Below, piece after piece: positions 1-7,709 of a stretch of DNA of 50,095 nt. The notes under the pieces were generated by a model, which was not told where the DNA came from, ran no database searches, and worked only from the letters and a program-made list of their open reading frames with translations. Origin of the DNA: Deltaproteobacteria bacterium (GTDB lineage Bacteria > Myxococcota_A > UBA9160 > UBA6930); assembly GCA_029261795.1 (NCBI GenBank), contig JAJDAP010000104.1, positions 1 through 50,095 of the forward strand, in the 5' to 3' direction. How positions within the stretch are numbered: position 1 is the stretch's first letter; each line of letters opens with the position of its first letter. The position numbers were made by a program, and so were the translations under genes.

Positions 1-234
1 GTCGGCGATGGCCTCTATTTCGCGACCAGCGATACCGAGTGGTCCGGCTACATCGCCTCGGACCCGCGCGTCCGGCTGCGCGCCGATGGCAAGATCTATG
101 AGATGCGGGCCGCGCCGACCGACGATCCCGAAGAGCGGGCAGCGGCCCTGGCGGCGCTGATGAAGAAGTATGATTTCGAGCCCGACCCCGAGCAGACGTC
201 GAGTTCGACCCTTTATCGATTGGAGACCCGATGA
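1..234 (+). CDS. C-terminal part of a split-barrel flavin/F420-type oxidoreductase-like protein (partial)
   Basis: The first 77 codons of the window are open and end in TGA, so this is the 3' end of a gene that starts outside. The visible part has the strand pattern 'LYFATSDTEWSGYIASDPRV' followed by 'RLRADGKIYEMRA' and an acidic helix. This resembles the last strands of PNPOx-like or deazaflavin-dependent nitroreductase-like split barrels, where a W/N residue is followed by 'DPRV' and a basic strand. The family call is by pattern only; cofactor and substrate cannot be read from this fragment. The stop overlaps the next start as ATGA, so the two genes are probably translated together. Confidence 0.5.
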   Translation, partial: VGDGLYFATSDTEWSGYIASDPRVRLRADGKIYEMRAAPTDDPEERAAALAALMKKYDFEPDPEQTSSSTLYRLETR

Positions 235-710
235 GCGAATGGCCCGTCGTTCCGAATTTTGGGGAGGTGCTCGCCGCCCATATCACGAGCGTGCCCGATG
301 AAGGGCAGCCCGCCTTCCTCGCGGGCCTGGAGCGTTCTGCTGCTGCGCGCTATCGGCAATGGGCCGAAGCGCTGCCGGACCACGCGGCCGTCCTCAATGC
401 CTGCGCCGCGCGGGAGGATGAGATCGCCGATCTGGTGGCGGATCTGTTTCCGGTGTCCGCAGAATGCCAGGGTGCACTCGACGTTGCGCTGCCCGCGGCC
501 ATCGAGACCTACTACCACGTCTTTTCCGCGCACCCCGTGACGCACCAGCTCTACCTGCAATCCGAAGCGGAACTCCAGGGTTCCCAGGCTTGGGTGGGCA
601 TCGCGGCGCAGAGCGACGACTCCGCTACGAAGGAGGTCCTGGCGCGCTGCAGCGAACTGGAAGTGGAAAGCTCGAAGGCCCTGAAGGCGCTGCTCGAGAA
701 GATCGCCTAA
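231..710 (+). CDS. Hypothetical helical protein, 159 aa
   Basis: ATG overlaps the preceding stop by four bases (ATGA). I do not recognise the family. The protein is acidic, Ala/Leu/Glu-rich and probably all-helical. It has three Cys residues, no signal peptide and no membrane segment. The middle ('AAIETYYHVFSAHP') and the tail ('EVLARCSELEVESSKALKAL') look like amphipathic helices, as in small ferritin-like or four-helix-bundle proteins, but no metal-ligand pattern is evident. Coding is supported by the coupled start, GC-rich third positions, and a stop that just overlaps the convergent GNAT gene by four bases. Function unknown; a partner of the upstream split-barrel protein is possible. Confidence 0.7.
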   Translation: MSEWPVVPNFGEVLAAHITSVPDEGQPAFLAGLERSAAARYRQWAEALPDHAAVLNACAAREDEIADLVADLFPVSAECQGALDVALPAAIETYYHVFSAHPVTHQLYLQSEAELQGSQAWVGIAAQSDDSATKEVLARCSELEVESSKALKALLEKIA

Positions 711-1171
711 CGAAGCAGTTCGGGCCGCCAGTGGTACTCGATATCGGGAGCGCTTTCCGGTGGCGGGCTGATTCCGAAGCGGAACGCCGTGAAGCCGTGC
801 TTCTCGTAGAACGCGCGTGCCGACAGATTCTGCTGGTGGGTGTGGAGTTCGAGCCCGGACGGCGAGACTTCCCGCGCTCGCGCCAGGAGGCCACTGCCGG
901 CGCCGCTGCGTTGGGCGCTCGGGTGGATGTAGAGCCGATCGAGGTAACTGCCATCGAGGGCCATGAAGCCAATGGGGGTGGCATCGAGTTCGGCGACCCA
1001 GAGCTTGCAGTGCGAGGCGATGTAGCCTTCGAAGAACGCGCGATCCTCTTCGCGGCTGCGGCCCTGTTCGAGCGGCAGATAGGGATAGGCATCCTGTTTC
1101 GTCTCGTGCCAGATCGTGATGATGGCCTCGCGATCGCGGGGCTCCGCCTCGCGGACTTCCAGTCTTGCCAT
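707..1171 (-). CDS. GNAT-family N-acetyltransferase, 154 aa
   Basis: The sequence follows the GNAT fold. An N-terminal 'VREAEPRDREAIITIWHET' strand-helix is followed by 'LWVAELDATPIGFMAL' (beta2-beta3), then 'LDRLYIHPSAQRSGAGSGLL', the acetyl-CoA pyrophosphate loop (Q/R-x-x-G-x-G/A type), and 'ELHTHQQNLSARAFYEKHGF', the usual motif B with the N-x-x-A-x-x-F-Y-E-K-x-G-F signature. Length is normal for the family. The substrate amine cannot be predicted. The gene is convergent with the upstream unknown gene and overlaps its end by four bases, so there is no room for a separate terminator. Confidence 0.9.
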   Translation of the reverse strand: MARLEVREAEPRDREAIITIWHETKQDAYPYLPLEQGRSREEDRAFFEGYIASHCKLWVAELDATPIGFMALDGSYLDRLYIHPSAQRSGAGSGLLARAREVSPSGLELHTHQQNLSARAFYEKHGFTAFRFGISPPPESAPDIEYHWRPELLR

Positions 1172-1268
1172 CGCGACAACCTAGCGATCAGGGCTGGAGC
1201 GCTCGGGCGCGGCCGGCCCTGGAACCCGCTTCGAGACTGAAACGGCGTTTCGTGGGCCCTATTCAGCA

Positions 1269-1289
1269 AATTTGACGATCTGTCAAATT
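1269..1289. promoter_or_regulatory. Perfect 21-bp inverted repeat, probable operator
   Basis: AATTTGAC, a five-base spacer GATCT, then GTCAAATT: two perfect 8-bp arms. It lies about 40 bp upstream of the amidohydrolase start and is AT-rich in a GC-rich setting, as expected of a repressor site. The left arm also contains TTGAC, a possible -35 element, but I see no good -10 at standard spacing. The binding regulator is unknown. Confidence 0.55.
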
Positions 1290-1330
1290 CCTGCGGTCGG
1301 TGATACCCTGGGGCGACGGGAGGAACCGTG

Positions 1331-2521
1331 ATGGCGAGCGACCTCGGCTACCCGGTCTACGATGCGGACAATCACCTCTACGAGCCGGAAGAGGCGATGA
1401 CGGCCCACCTGCCCAAGAAGTGGCAGCGCGAATTCCAGTACGTCGACGTGCGGGGGCGCAAGAAGCTGGCCATCGGCGGGCAGATTTCCGACTACATTCC
1501 GAACCCCACCTTCGAAGTCCTCGCAGCGCCCGGTACCCACGAGAGTTGGTATCGCGGCAAGAACCACGAGGGGCTTTCGCTGCGCGAATTGTCGGGAACG
1601 CCTATCGCGTGCCCCGAGGCCTATCGGACTGGCGCGGCACGCCTCGCCTTGATGGACCAGCAGGGCCTCCACGCCTCGCTCATCTTCCCGACGCTGGCTT
1701 CCGCGGTCGAAGAGCGCATGAACTACGACCACGAGCTGATGAATGCGGTGTTGCACTCGCTGAATCAGTGGATGTTCGATGCCTGGGGCTTCAACCGCGA
1801 TGAGCGTGTCTTCGCCGTCCCCTTCGTCACGTTGATGGACGTCGACATGGCGGTGGCCGAGCTCGAATGGGCGCTTGCCCGCGGCGCACGGTCGATCGGG
1901 TTGCGGCCGGCACCGGTTCCCGGCTACCGCGGTAGCCGCTCCCCTGGCTTCGAGGAATTCGATCCCTTCTGGGCACGCGTCAACGAGGCCGGGATCTTCG
2001 TTTCCATGCACGCGAGCGATTCGGGTTACGATCGTTTCGCGCGCATCTGGCAGGGCGGCAGCGAGTTTCTTCCTTTCGCCCCGGATCCCTTCCGCATGAC
2101 GTTGGGTCTGGCGGGCCGCGCGATTCGAGATTCCATCTCGGCCTTGATCTGCCATGGCGTTTTCGATCGCCATCCGAACGTTCGCGTCGCCTCGATCGAG
2201 AACGGCGGGAAATGGGTGAAGGGTCTCATCGATACCTTCGAGCATGTCCAAGGTCAGATGCCGAAGGAATTTCGCGAACCGCCCGCCGAGACCTTCCGCA
2301 AGCACATCTTCGTTGCGCCGTTCTATGAGGAGAAGATCGATGAACTGGCTGAGCTGATCGGCGTATCGAACGTGCTCTTCGGAAGCGACTATCCCCATCC
2401 CGAGGGCCTGGCGGAACCGATTGCATTCCTGGGCGAACTCGCAGGGATGAGTTCCCAGGATCAGCAACGCATCATGAGTTCGAATCTGAAGGCATTGCTG
2501 GAGGGTTCACCGCTCCACTGA
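1331..2521 (+). CDS. Amidohydrolase-family (Amidohydro_2) metal-dependent hydrolase
   Basis: A 396-residue protein. Near the N-terminus 'VYDADNHLYEPEEAM' carries the D-x-D-N-H metal-site motif of this family. The middle has 'SMHASDSGY' (His ligand) and 'LICHGVFDRHPNVRVASIENG' (H-G...P-x-x-R...E-x-G). Near the C-terminus 'VLFGSDYPHPEGL' supplies the catalytic Asp. These proteins act as hydrolases or decarboxylases on small carboxylate or ester substrates; the actual substrate is unknown. ATG 1331 was chosen over the GTG three bases earlier because GGGAGGA at 1318-1324 is well spaced. A perfect palindrome at 1269-1289 probably controls it. It looks monocistronic. Confidence 0.88.
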   Translation: MASDLGYPVYDADNHLYEPEEAMTAHLPKKWQREFQYVDVRGRKKLAIGGQISDYIPNPTFEVLAAPGTHESWYRGKNHEGLSLRELSGTPIACPEAYRTGAARLALMDQQGLHASLIFPTLASAVEERMNYDHELMNAVLHSLNQWMFDAWGFNRDERVFAVPFVTLMDVDMAVAELEWALARGARSIGLRPAPVPGYRGSRSPGFEEFDPFWARVNEAGIFVSMHASDSGYDRFARIWQGGSEFLPFAPDPFRMTLGLAGRAIRDSISALICHGVFDRHPNVRVASIENGGKWVKGLIDTFEHVQGQMPKEFREPPAETFRKHIFVAPFYEEKIDELAELIGVSNVLFGSDYPHPEGLAEPIAFLGELAGMSSQDQQRIMSSNLKALLEGSPLH

Positions 2522-2552
2522 GAGCGAGGACCGACCGGTCGTGTCCGCTCGT

Positions 2553-2641
2553 GATCGGAGTCGTCTCTTCCGATCGGACTGCGGTTCGTCCAAGCTCGGC
2601 CTGTCTCACCCCGTAGACGGACGTCAATGCTGGTGTCCGTC
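2553..2641. repeat. Two inverted repeats in the leader of the RHS gene
   Basis: The 131-bp gap between the amidohydrolase and the RHS gene holds two perfect 7-bp stems: GATCGGA/TCCGATC (2553-2575, 9-nt loop) and GACGGAC/GTCCGTC (2616-2641, 12-nt loop). The first could end transcription of the amidohydrolase, although no T-run follows. The second sits directly before the GGAGG ribosome-binding site of the RHS gene and could mask it or be an operator. No gene is seen here. Confidence 0.35.
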
Positions 2642-2652
2642 CGGAGGTCGAG

Positions 2653-5600
2653 ATGGGACGACGATTCGGTGCACGGACAGTTGCGGGAGCGAAGCGGAGC
2701 CGGCTGGGTACGCTGCTCGGGCTCGTACTCGCTGCGGGTAGCGCGCTCGCGGGAACTTGTGGCGGGGGCGGCGGCGGGTTCGGAGTCCCCGCAGTCCTGG
2801 TAGCACGGGACGGGATCCGGGAGTTCGAGCGGCCCGCGCTGGTGGCCCTTCCTCTCGGCGAGTGGAGCGCGATGGGCGGCAACTGGTCACTGCGCCGTGT
2901 CGATTTCTCCATCGACACGCGGCTGGGTACTCGCGAGGTTGGCGCCACCTGGAATGCGGTCTCCGCCAGCTGGCGCTGGAGCTTCGAGCCGAGTTACGAC
3001 GGCACGACGTTCATCGACGATACCGGCGCGAAGCACGCGGCGACGCTGGCGGATGGCGCCCCGATACCGGGCACGCACTGGGTCCGGATCGACGCCACGC
3101 ACGTGGCGACCAAAGGGGGACTCGTTCACGCCTTCGATCCTGTCGACGGCCGGCTCATCGCAGTACGCTGGGCCAGCGCCAACTGGCCGGAGCTTCGTTA
3201 TGTGGCCGGCCTCGTGGCGGGCGCGCAGCGGACGATCCGCGTCGAGCAGTGCACGGCAGCCCAGAGCTGTCAGCTCGTCTACACGATCGTGCGTGATGCC
3301 TCGGGTCGCGTCATCCGACTGCTCGACCGGGCAGGGCGCGTGGCCGAGTTCGACCGCGACGCATCGGGACGCATCACGGCCGCTCGGGATGCCAAGGATG
3401 TCGCGCAGGGATGGCCGGGACAGCGCTATGAGTACCAGGGGGTCCGCTTCTCCGCAGTGATCAACTCGGAAGACGAGCGTATAGAGCTCGGCTTCGCAAA
3501 CGGACAACTGACCATGCTGAAGCAGGTGGGAGCAGGAGATCCGACCTGGGCCATGGCCTATCAAGCGAAGGCCGCCGAGGCTCCGGTGACACTCTTCTCC
3601 AGCGCGTTGACCGACCCGCTGGGGAACGTGCGGCGTTATCGATTCGATGAGCAGTACCGATTGCACGAGCGGGAGAACGCGCGCGCTGAAACCGAAACCT
3701 GGACCTGGAGCGGAAAGCGCACAACGAGCTACACCGATCTTGCCGGGCTCGTCAGCGCGCAGATCTACAGCGACGATGATCTGGTCGAGGAGACACTTCC
3801 GTCCGGCAATGTTCGACACTTGACCTATCTGCCCGGTGCGGTCGATCGAGTCGATCCGCTCCGCCGACCGATCGCAACCGTGAGTGACAGTCTGGGACCG
3901 ATCCTGACGCGTCAGTACGACGCATCCGGGAGGTTGGTCGCCGAGACCAATGGTGCCGGCGAAACGATGACCCTCGGTTGGGGCGCGAACGAGTCGCTGG
4001 TGCGCGTCACCGAGGTGAACGGGCGGGAAACGTTCTACGGCGGCCACGGCGAGCATGGCCACCCGGCTACGGTCAGCCGCGAAACGGCCACCTGGAACCC
4101 GGTATACGACGCCGTCGGGAACGTCATGCACGGTTTCGAGTCGGGCCCGCGGGATGGTGGCGTCGTGCTCCGGCGTTGGGATGAGGATCGCCTTCTCGCC
4201 GAGATCGTTCTCGTCGATCAGCCCGCGGTCGGCGCTCGGACCGAGAGAACGCTAAGGATCGAACGGCGGAGCAATGGAGCCGTTGCCAACATCATTCGCC
4301 CGCTCGGTGGGGATACGAACGTCTTCTACGACGCCATCGGCCGCGAGACGACACGGGTAGAATGGTCTTCGCCCGATACCACGAGTGCTCCGACGGCGAG
4401 CGTCAGCGTGCGAAGCCACGACGCGGCCGGACGGCTCTCGAGCGTCACCCGACCCAACGGGATGCGTCGCGAAATCGAGCGCGACGTCACCGCTCGGATC
4501 GTGCGCGAGCGATATCTCCGCAACGGCGTCGTCGAAAGCGATGTCGCGTACACGATCTCCCAGGGGCGCACGCTTCTGATGGAAGACACGAACCGGGGCT
4601 TCGGCGAGAGCATCGCGTACGACAGCGCCGGGCGGGCTGTCGCGAGGGTGCACGCCGGCAGCGAAGTCAGCCGCACCAGCTTCGACCTTCGCTCGCGCCC
4701 GATCCGGCGCGACCTGGAGAATGCCTCCGGGACATTGCTGCAAGCCGTGACCTTCGGATATGACGGCGCCGATCGGCCGGCGCGAATCGGCGATGGCGTC
4801 GAAGATCTGATCGTGTGGCAGCGCACCGACGGTCTCGTGACAGCAGCCAGCTTCGCCAACGGAATCGAGGAGACCGCGGCGGCGCACATCTGGAAGATCG
4901 CCAGCCGCAGTTTGACCCGTAACGGGACGTCACTGGCCTCTTCGGTCTACGGGCACTCGCCGGCGGGACGTCTGATCGGCGAGTATCAGGGGGTCGCGGG
5001 TCCGGCTGCGGCGGGAAACTCTTCCCAGACGTTCGAGGTCGTCGATGACCTCCAGCCAGAACGCCGAATCGCATCCAGCTACGACTCCGCCTTCGCGTAC
5101 CGACGCTATGCCTTCGACCACGCTTCGAATCTGGTTCGCTCGGAAACGCCGGAACATGGCGTCATCGACTGGCACTACAACGCGGAAGCCAATCGCCTGC
5201 TCGAGGGCACGACAGCGGGCGCCACGGTTGCCGCCTACACCTGGGACGAAGCGGGTTTCGCCACTTCCCGCAGTGGCGTCTCGCTGAGCTGGACCGCCCG
5301 GGGCGATCTCGCGCTGGCCGAAGACGCGGTGTCGGGAACGGAACTCGCCCGTTTCGCTTTCGATCCGCTCGGCCGGCGAACCTCGCGAACCTTGAACGGG
5401 ACCACGGTCGGTTGGAGCCACGGTGGCTCCCTCGAACTCGACGCCGTCGGGAATCCGGTGGCCGCGGACCTCGGCCCGGTTCGCATCGGGTTGAACGGTG
5501 AGCGCGTCTACCGCCACACGGATCTCCGTGGCAACGTGGCGCTGCGATCGAACGAACACGGCGAGATTCGCACCCATCATTCCTACAGCCCCTACGGCCC

Positions 5601-6165
5601 GATCGAGACCGTGGGGGATTCCGGCGATCTCGAACACGGCTTTGGCGTAGGCCTCGAGCTGCCGCTCGACGCATCGTTGGGGCCCATCTACGTGATGGGC
5701 GAGCGGGTCTACGATCCGTTGATCGGCCGCTTCCTGGCGCCGGATCCCGTCGCCCACTGGGTCAACGATTTCGCCTACACGATGGGGAATCCCGTCGAGT
5801 TCTGGGACCCGACCGGGCGAAGTGCCGAATCGATCGATTGGAATCGCTTCGGCACCTGGCTGGTCGCGACCGGCGCCACGGTCGGAGCCACCGCAGTCTG
5901 CGCTGGCGCCGCCGGTTCAGGCGGTCTGGCCGCCGCGGCGTGCGTGGGAGCCGTGATCGGCGCCGCCGGAGCCTGGGCCCAGGTGTACGCCCTGGAGCAA
6001 TCGACCTTGGGCGGGCTCGAGATCGATGGGATCTCGGGTTGGGCCATCGGCGACGCACTCTACATCCCGCGCGGTAATGTCACCGTCCACGACCCGGAAG
6101 ATTTCTCCGGTTCCTTTGGCGGGGGCTCAGGCGGCTGGATCCGCCCGCCCGGCCTCCAACTCTGA
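2653..6165 (+). CDS. Secreted RHS/YD-repeat protein with hydrophobic glycine-rich C-terminal tip
   Basis: A 1170-residue protein. Residues 1-35 form a basic start plus hydrophobic stretch ending 'AGSALAG', a likely Sec signal. After it, a 'GGGGGG' linker leads into the usual RHS front domain ('DTRLGTREVGATWNAVSASW', 'SYDGTTFIDDTGAKH'). From about residue 220 to 1000 there are many degenerate YD repeats such as 'YDASGRLVAET', 'YDAIGRETTRVEW' and 'HDAAGRLSSVTRPNG'. The RHS core ends with 'RVYDPLIGRFLAPDPVAHW' and 'GNPVEFWDPTG', after which RHS proteins switch to a variable tip. Here the tip is about 115 residues with an Ala/Gly-rich hydrophobic stretch ('VGAVIGAAGAWAQVYA') and a Gly-rich end; I recognise no nuclease or deaminase motif. 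GGAGG lies 5 nt before ATG. A toxin or surface-adhesion role is inference. Confidence 0.9.
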   Translation: MGRRFGARTVAGAKRSRLGTLLGLVLAAGSALAGTCGGGGGGFGVPAVLVARDGIREFERPALVALPLGEWSAMGGNWSLRRVDFSIDTRLGTREVGATWNAVSASWRWSFEPSYDGTTFIDDTGAKHAATLADGAPIPGTHWVRIDATHVATKGGLVHAFDPVDGRLIAVRWASANWPELRYVAGLVAGAQRTIRVEQCTAAQSCQLVYTIVRDASGRVIRLLDRAGRVAEFDRDASGRITAARDAKDVAQGWPGQRYEYQGVRFSAVINSEDERIELGFANGQLTMLKQVGAGDPTWAMAYQAKAAEAPVTLFSSALTDPLGNVRRYRFDEQYRLHERENARAETETWTWSGKRTTSYTDLAGLVSAQIYSDDDLVEETLPSGNVRHLTYLPGAVDRVDPLRRPIATVSDSLGPILTRQYDASGRLVAETNGAGETMTLGWGANESLVRVTEVNGRETFYGGHGEHGHPATVSRETATWNPVYDAVGNVMHGFESGPRDGGVVLRRWDEDRLLAEIVLVDQPAVGARTERTLRIERRSNGAVANIIRPLGGDTNVFYDAIGRETTRVEWSSPDTTSAPTASVSVRSHDAAGRLSSVTRPNGMRREIERDVTARIVRERYLRNGVVESDVAYTISQGRTLLMEDTNRGFGESIAYDSAGRAVARVHAGSEVSRTSFDLRSRPIRRDLENASGTLLQAVTFGYDGADRPARIGDGVEDLIVWQRTDGLVTAASFANGIEETAAAHIWKIASRSLTRNGTSLASSVYGHSPAGRLIGEYQGVAGPAAAGNSSQTFEVVDDLQPERRIASSYDSAFAYRRYAFDHASNLVRSETPEHGVIDWHYNAEANRLLEGTTAGATVAAYTWDEAGFATSRSGVSLSWTARGDLALAEDAVSGTELARFAFDPLGRRTSRTLNGTTVGWSHGGSLELDAVGNPVAADLGPVRIGLNGERVYRHTDLRGNVALRSNEHGEIRTHHSYSPYGPIETVGDSGDLEHGFGVGLELPLDASLGPIYVMGERVYDPLIGRFLAPDPVAHWVNDFAYTMGNPVEFWDPTGRSAESIDWNRFGTWLVATGATVGATAVCAGAAGSGGLAAAACVGAVIGAAGAWAQVYALEQSTLGGLEIDGISGWAIGDALYIPRGNVTVHDPEDFSGSFGGGSGGWIRPPGLQL

Positions 6166-6181
6166 TCGCATGGAGAACTTC

Positions 6182-6559
6182 ATGATCATCAAACGTCCGA
6201 CCCGGCTCATCATCTTCGCGACAGCAGTGACGGCGTTCAACGCCCTGATCGCAGTTTCGATCGGGTCGCTCGCGCTCGCCTGCGGCTTCGTGGTCCTGCT
6301 CATCGCGTTGAGCCTGATCTACCGGGACGCCAGGCTGCGACCGATCGCCGAGCTTTCGACTGGGGTTCTGCACCTGCAGAGTCGCTCGCTGTCCGTGAGC
6401 GTCGAAGCCGATTCAATCCAGCGCTGGCAACGGATCGAGAAGTCGCTCACGGTTCAGCTGGCGGATCGCGGTGAGATCGGCGTCGGTCCGTTCCTGACCG
6501 AAGCCCCCGTCCGCGAACTCGAACGCGGGCTCGCGGATGCCTTCCCGGAGAAACGTTAG
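6182..6559 (+). CDS. Small membrane protein following the RHS gene; candidate immunity protein
   Basis: Starts 16 nt after the RHS stop. ATG 6182 has GGAGA at 6172-6176; an ATG at 6170 is also in frame and would add four residues. The 125-residue product has a basic N-terminus, then a long hydrophobic region, roughly residues 9-46 ('LIIFATAVTAFNALIAV', 'LALACGFVVLLIALSLI'), that reads as two membrane helices. A soluble charged C-terminal part follows. No known family recognised. The position immediately after an RHS tip and the membrane hairpin are typical of immunity proteins against membrane-active RHS tips, but that is inference from context only. Confidence 0.7.
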   Translation: MIIKRPTRLIIFATAVTAFNALIAVSIGSLALACGFVVLLIALSLIYRDARLRPIAELSTGVLHLQSRSLSVSVEADSIQRWQRIEKSLTVQLADRGEIGVGPFLTEAPVRELERGLADAFPEKR

Positions 6560-6562
6560 GCG

Positions 6563-7468
6563 CTAGCCCTTTGGCGGCCGAGCGAACGGGTTCGGCTGCT
6601 GGATGGCCGAGCGAAAGCTCGTCTCCATCTCGTTGATGGCCTCGTCCAGGTCCCAGACACCGTCCTTGGTGACCTGGCGAGTCATCACGGGATTGGAGAA
6701 CAGCCCGATCGAGCCGTTTCCGGATTCGATGATGCGGCCGTTGATCCAATCGCTCTGTTCCATCGCGAGATAGAGGACCGGCGGCACGACGTTCTCAGCG
6801 GAGATGCGCGGATTGTCGGGGCTGTAGTTCATCACGGTCGGCTTGCCTTCGAGGCTCGCGGTCATCCGGGTGAACGCGACCGGGGCGATGCAGTTCGCGG
6901 TCACGCCATAACCGCCCAGGGAATTCGCGCACGAGTAGGTCAAGCCGACGATGCCCATCTTGGCCGCCGCGTAGTTGGGCTGGGTCGGAGAGCCGTAGAG
7001 GCCGGAACCCGAAACGAAGTTGATCAAGCGGTATTGGCCGCCACGGTTGTCGCGCCACCAGGCCGATGCGTGACGGGTCGTGTTGAAGGTGCCCTTCAAG
7101 TGGACGGCAATCACCGAATCCCACTGGCTTTCTTCCATCTTGAAGATCATTCCGTCGCGGATGATCCCGGCCACGTTCATCAGGATGTCGAGCTTGCCGA
7201 ACTCGTCGATGGCGGTCTGGATCAGCCCTTCGGAGGCTTCGAAGCTGGTCACGTCGGCGGTGCTCGCGACGGCCTTGCCGCCGGCCGCATTGATCCGCTC
7301 GGCGACTTCCTGGGCCGGGCCGGCGTCGGTGGCCCCTCCCTCCATCGGCGCCCCGAGGTCGTTCACGACGACGCTGGCGCCCTCGCGGGCGAAGGTTTCG
7401 GCGACCGCGGCCCCGATTCCACGGCCCGCACCGGTGATGACCGCAACACGTCCATCCAATTTGCCCAT
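6563..7468 (-). CDS. SDR oxidoreductase, HSD17B4-like 3-hydroxyacyl-CoA/hydroxysteroid dehydrogenase
   Basis: A 301-residue classical SDR. It has 'VITGAGRGIGAAVAETFA' (cofactor Gly motif), 'VVVNDLG', 'NVAGI' (NAG-type), 'INFVSGSGLYG' (catalytic Ser) and 'YAAAK' (catalytic Tyr/Lys). The 'VVVNDLGA' stretch followed by a long insertion, and the overall length, match the dehydrogenase part of peroxisomal multifunctional protein 2 (HSD17B4) and actinobacterial relatives that oxidise 3-hydroxyacyl-CoAs, including sterol side chains. The start at 7468 is set by an AAGGAAA site just upstream and by the family N-terminus; the open frame extends further without a plausible start. Divergent from the racemase gene. 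Confidence 0.87.
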   Translation of the reverse strand: MGKLDGRVAVITGAGRGIGAAVAETFAREGASVVVNDLGAPMEGGATDAGPAQEVAERINAAGGKAVASTADVTSFEASEGLIQTAIDEFGKLDILMNVAGIIRDGMIFKMEESQWDSVIAVHLKGTFNTTRHASAWWRDNRGGQYRLINFVSGSGLYGSPTQPNYAAAKMGIVGLTYSCANSLGGYGVTANCIAPVAFTRMTASLEGKPTVMNYSPDNPRISAENVVPPVLYLAMEQSDWINGRIIESGNGSIGLFSNPVMTRQVTKDGVWDLDEAINEMETSFRSAIQQPNPFARPPKG

Positions 7469-7648
7469 GATGATTTCCTTGGCTCCAGGGTTCCGGGCCG
7501 GCGACTGTAGCGGCTCCATCCGGCTCGGACCGCCCGCCCGGCGAGCCAGCCCACTGGCTCTGGGAAGGAGAGTATTCTTCCATGATTTCAATCAGTTACG
7601 ACGGCCCTGTGGTGCGCGGCGCGCGCCGGGCCGGCTGCGTTGATTACT

Positions 7649-7668
7649 ATACGCAACGTATCGTATAC
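7649..7668. promoter_or_regulatory. Overlapping inverted repeats in the SDR/racemase divergent promoter
   Basis: The 241-bp gap 7469-7709 has no gene. It contains ATACG-CAA-CGTAT (7649-7661), a perfect 5-bp dyad with 3-nt spacer. Overlapping its right arm is ACGTATCGTAT (7656-7666), which runs into the GTATAC palindrome (7663-7668). The same ACGTAT-N-GTAT word is found at 49012-49022 before a TetR gene. This is the obvious operator/promoter candidate for both divergent genes; the binding protein is not proven. Confidence 0.5.
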
Positions 7669-7709
7669 TATTCCCCGCTTCCTCTCTCCCTCTCAGCTGG
7701 GGCCCCGCA

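Noticed and set aside
2653..2760. Possible lipoprotein signal in the RHS protein
   Set aside because: The Cys follows A-G-T rather than a canonical lipobox ([LVI][ASTVI][GAS]C), so a plain Sec signal is the safer call.
2887..4131. 414-codon minus-strand open frame
   Set aside because: Antisense to the RHS repeats; no family features, and the plus-strand frame has clear YD repeats.
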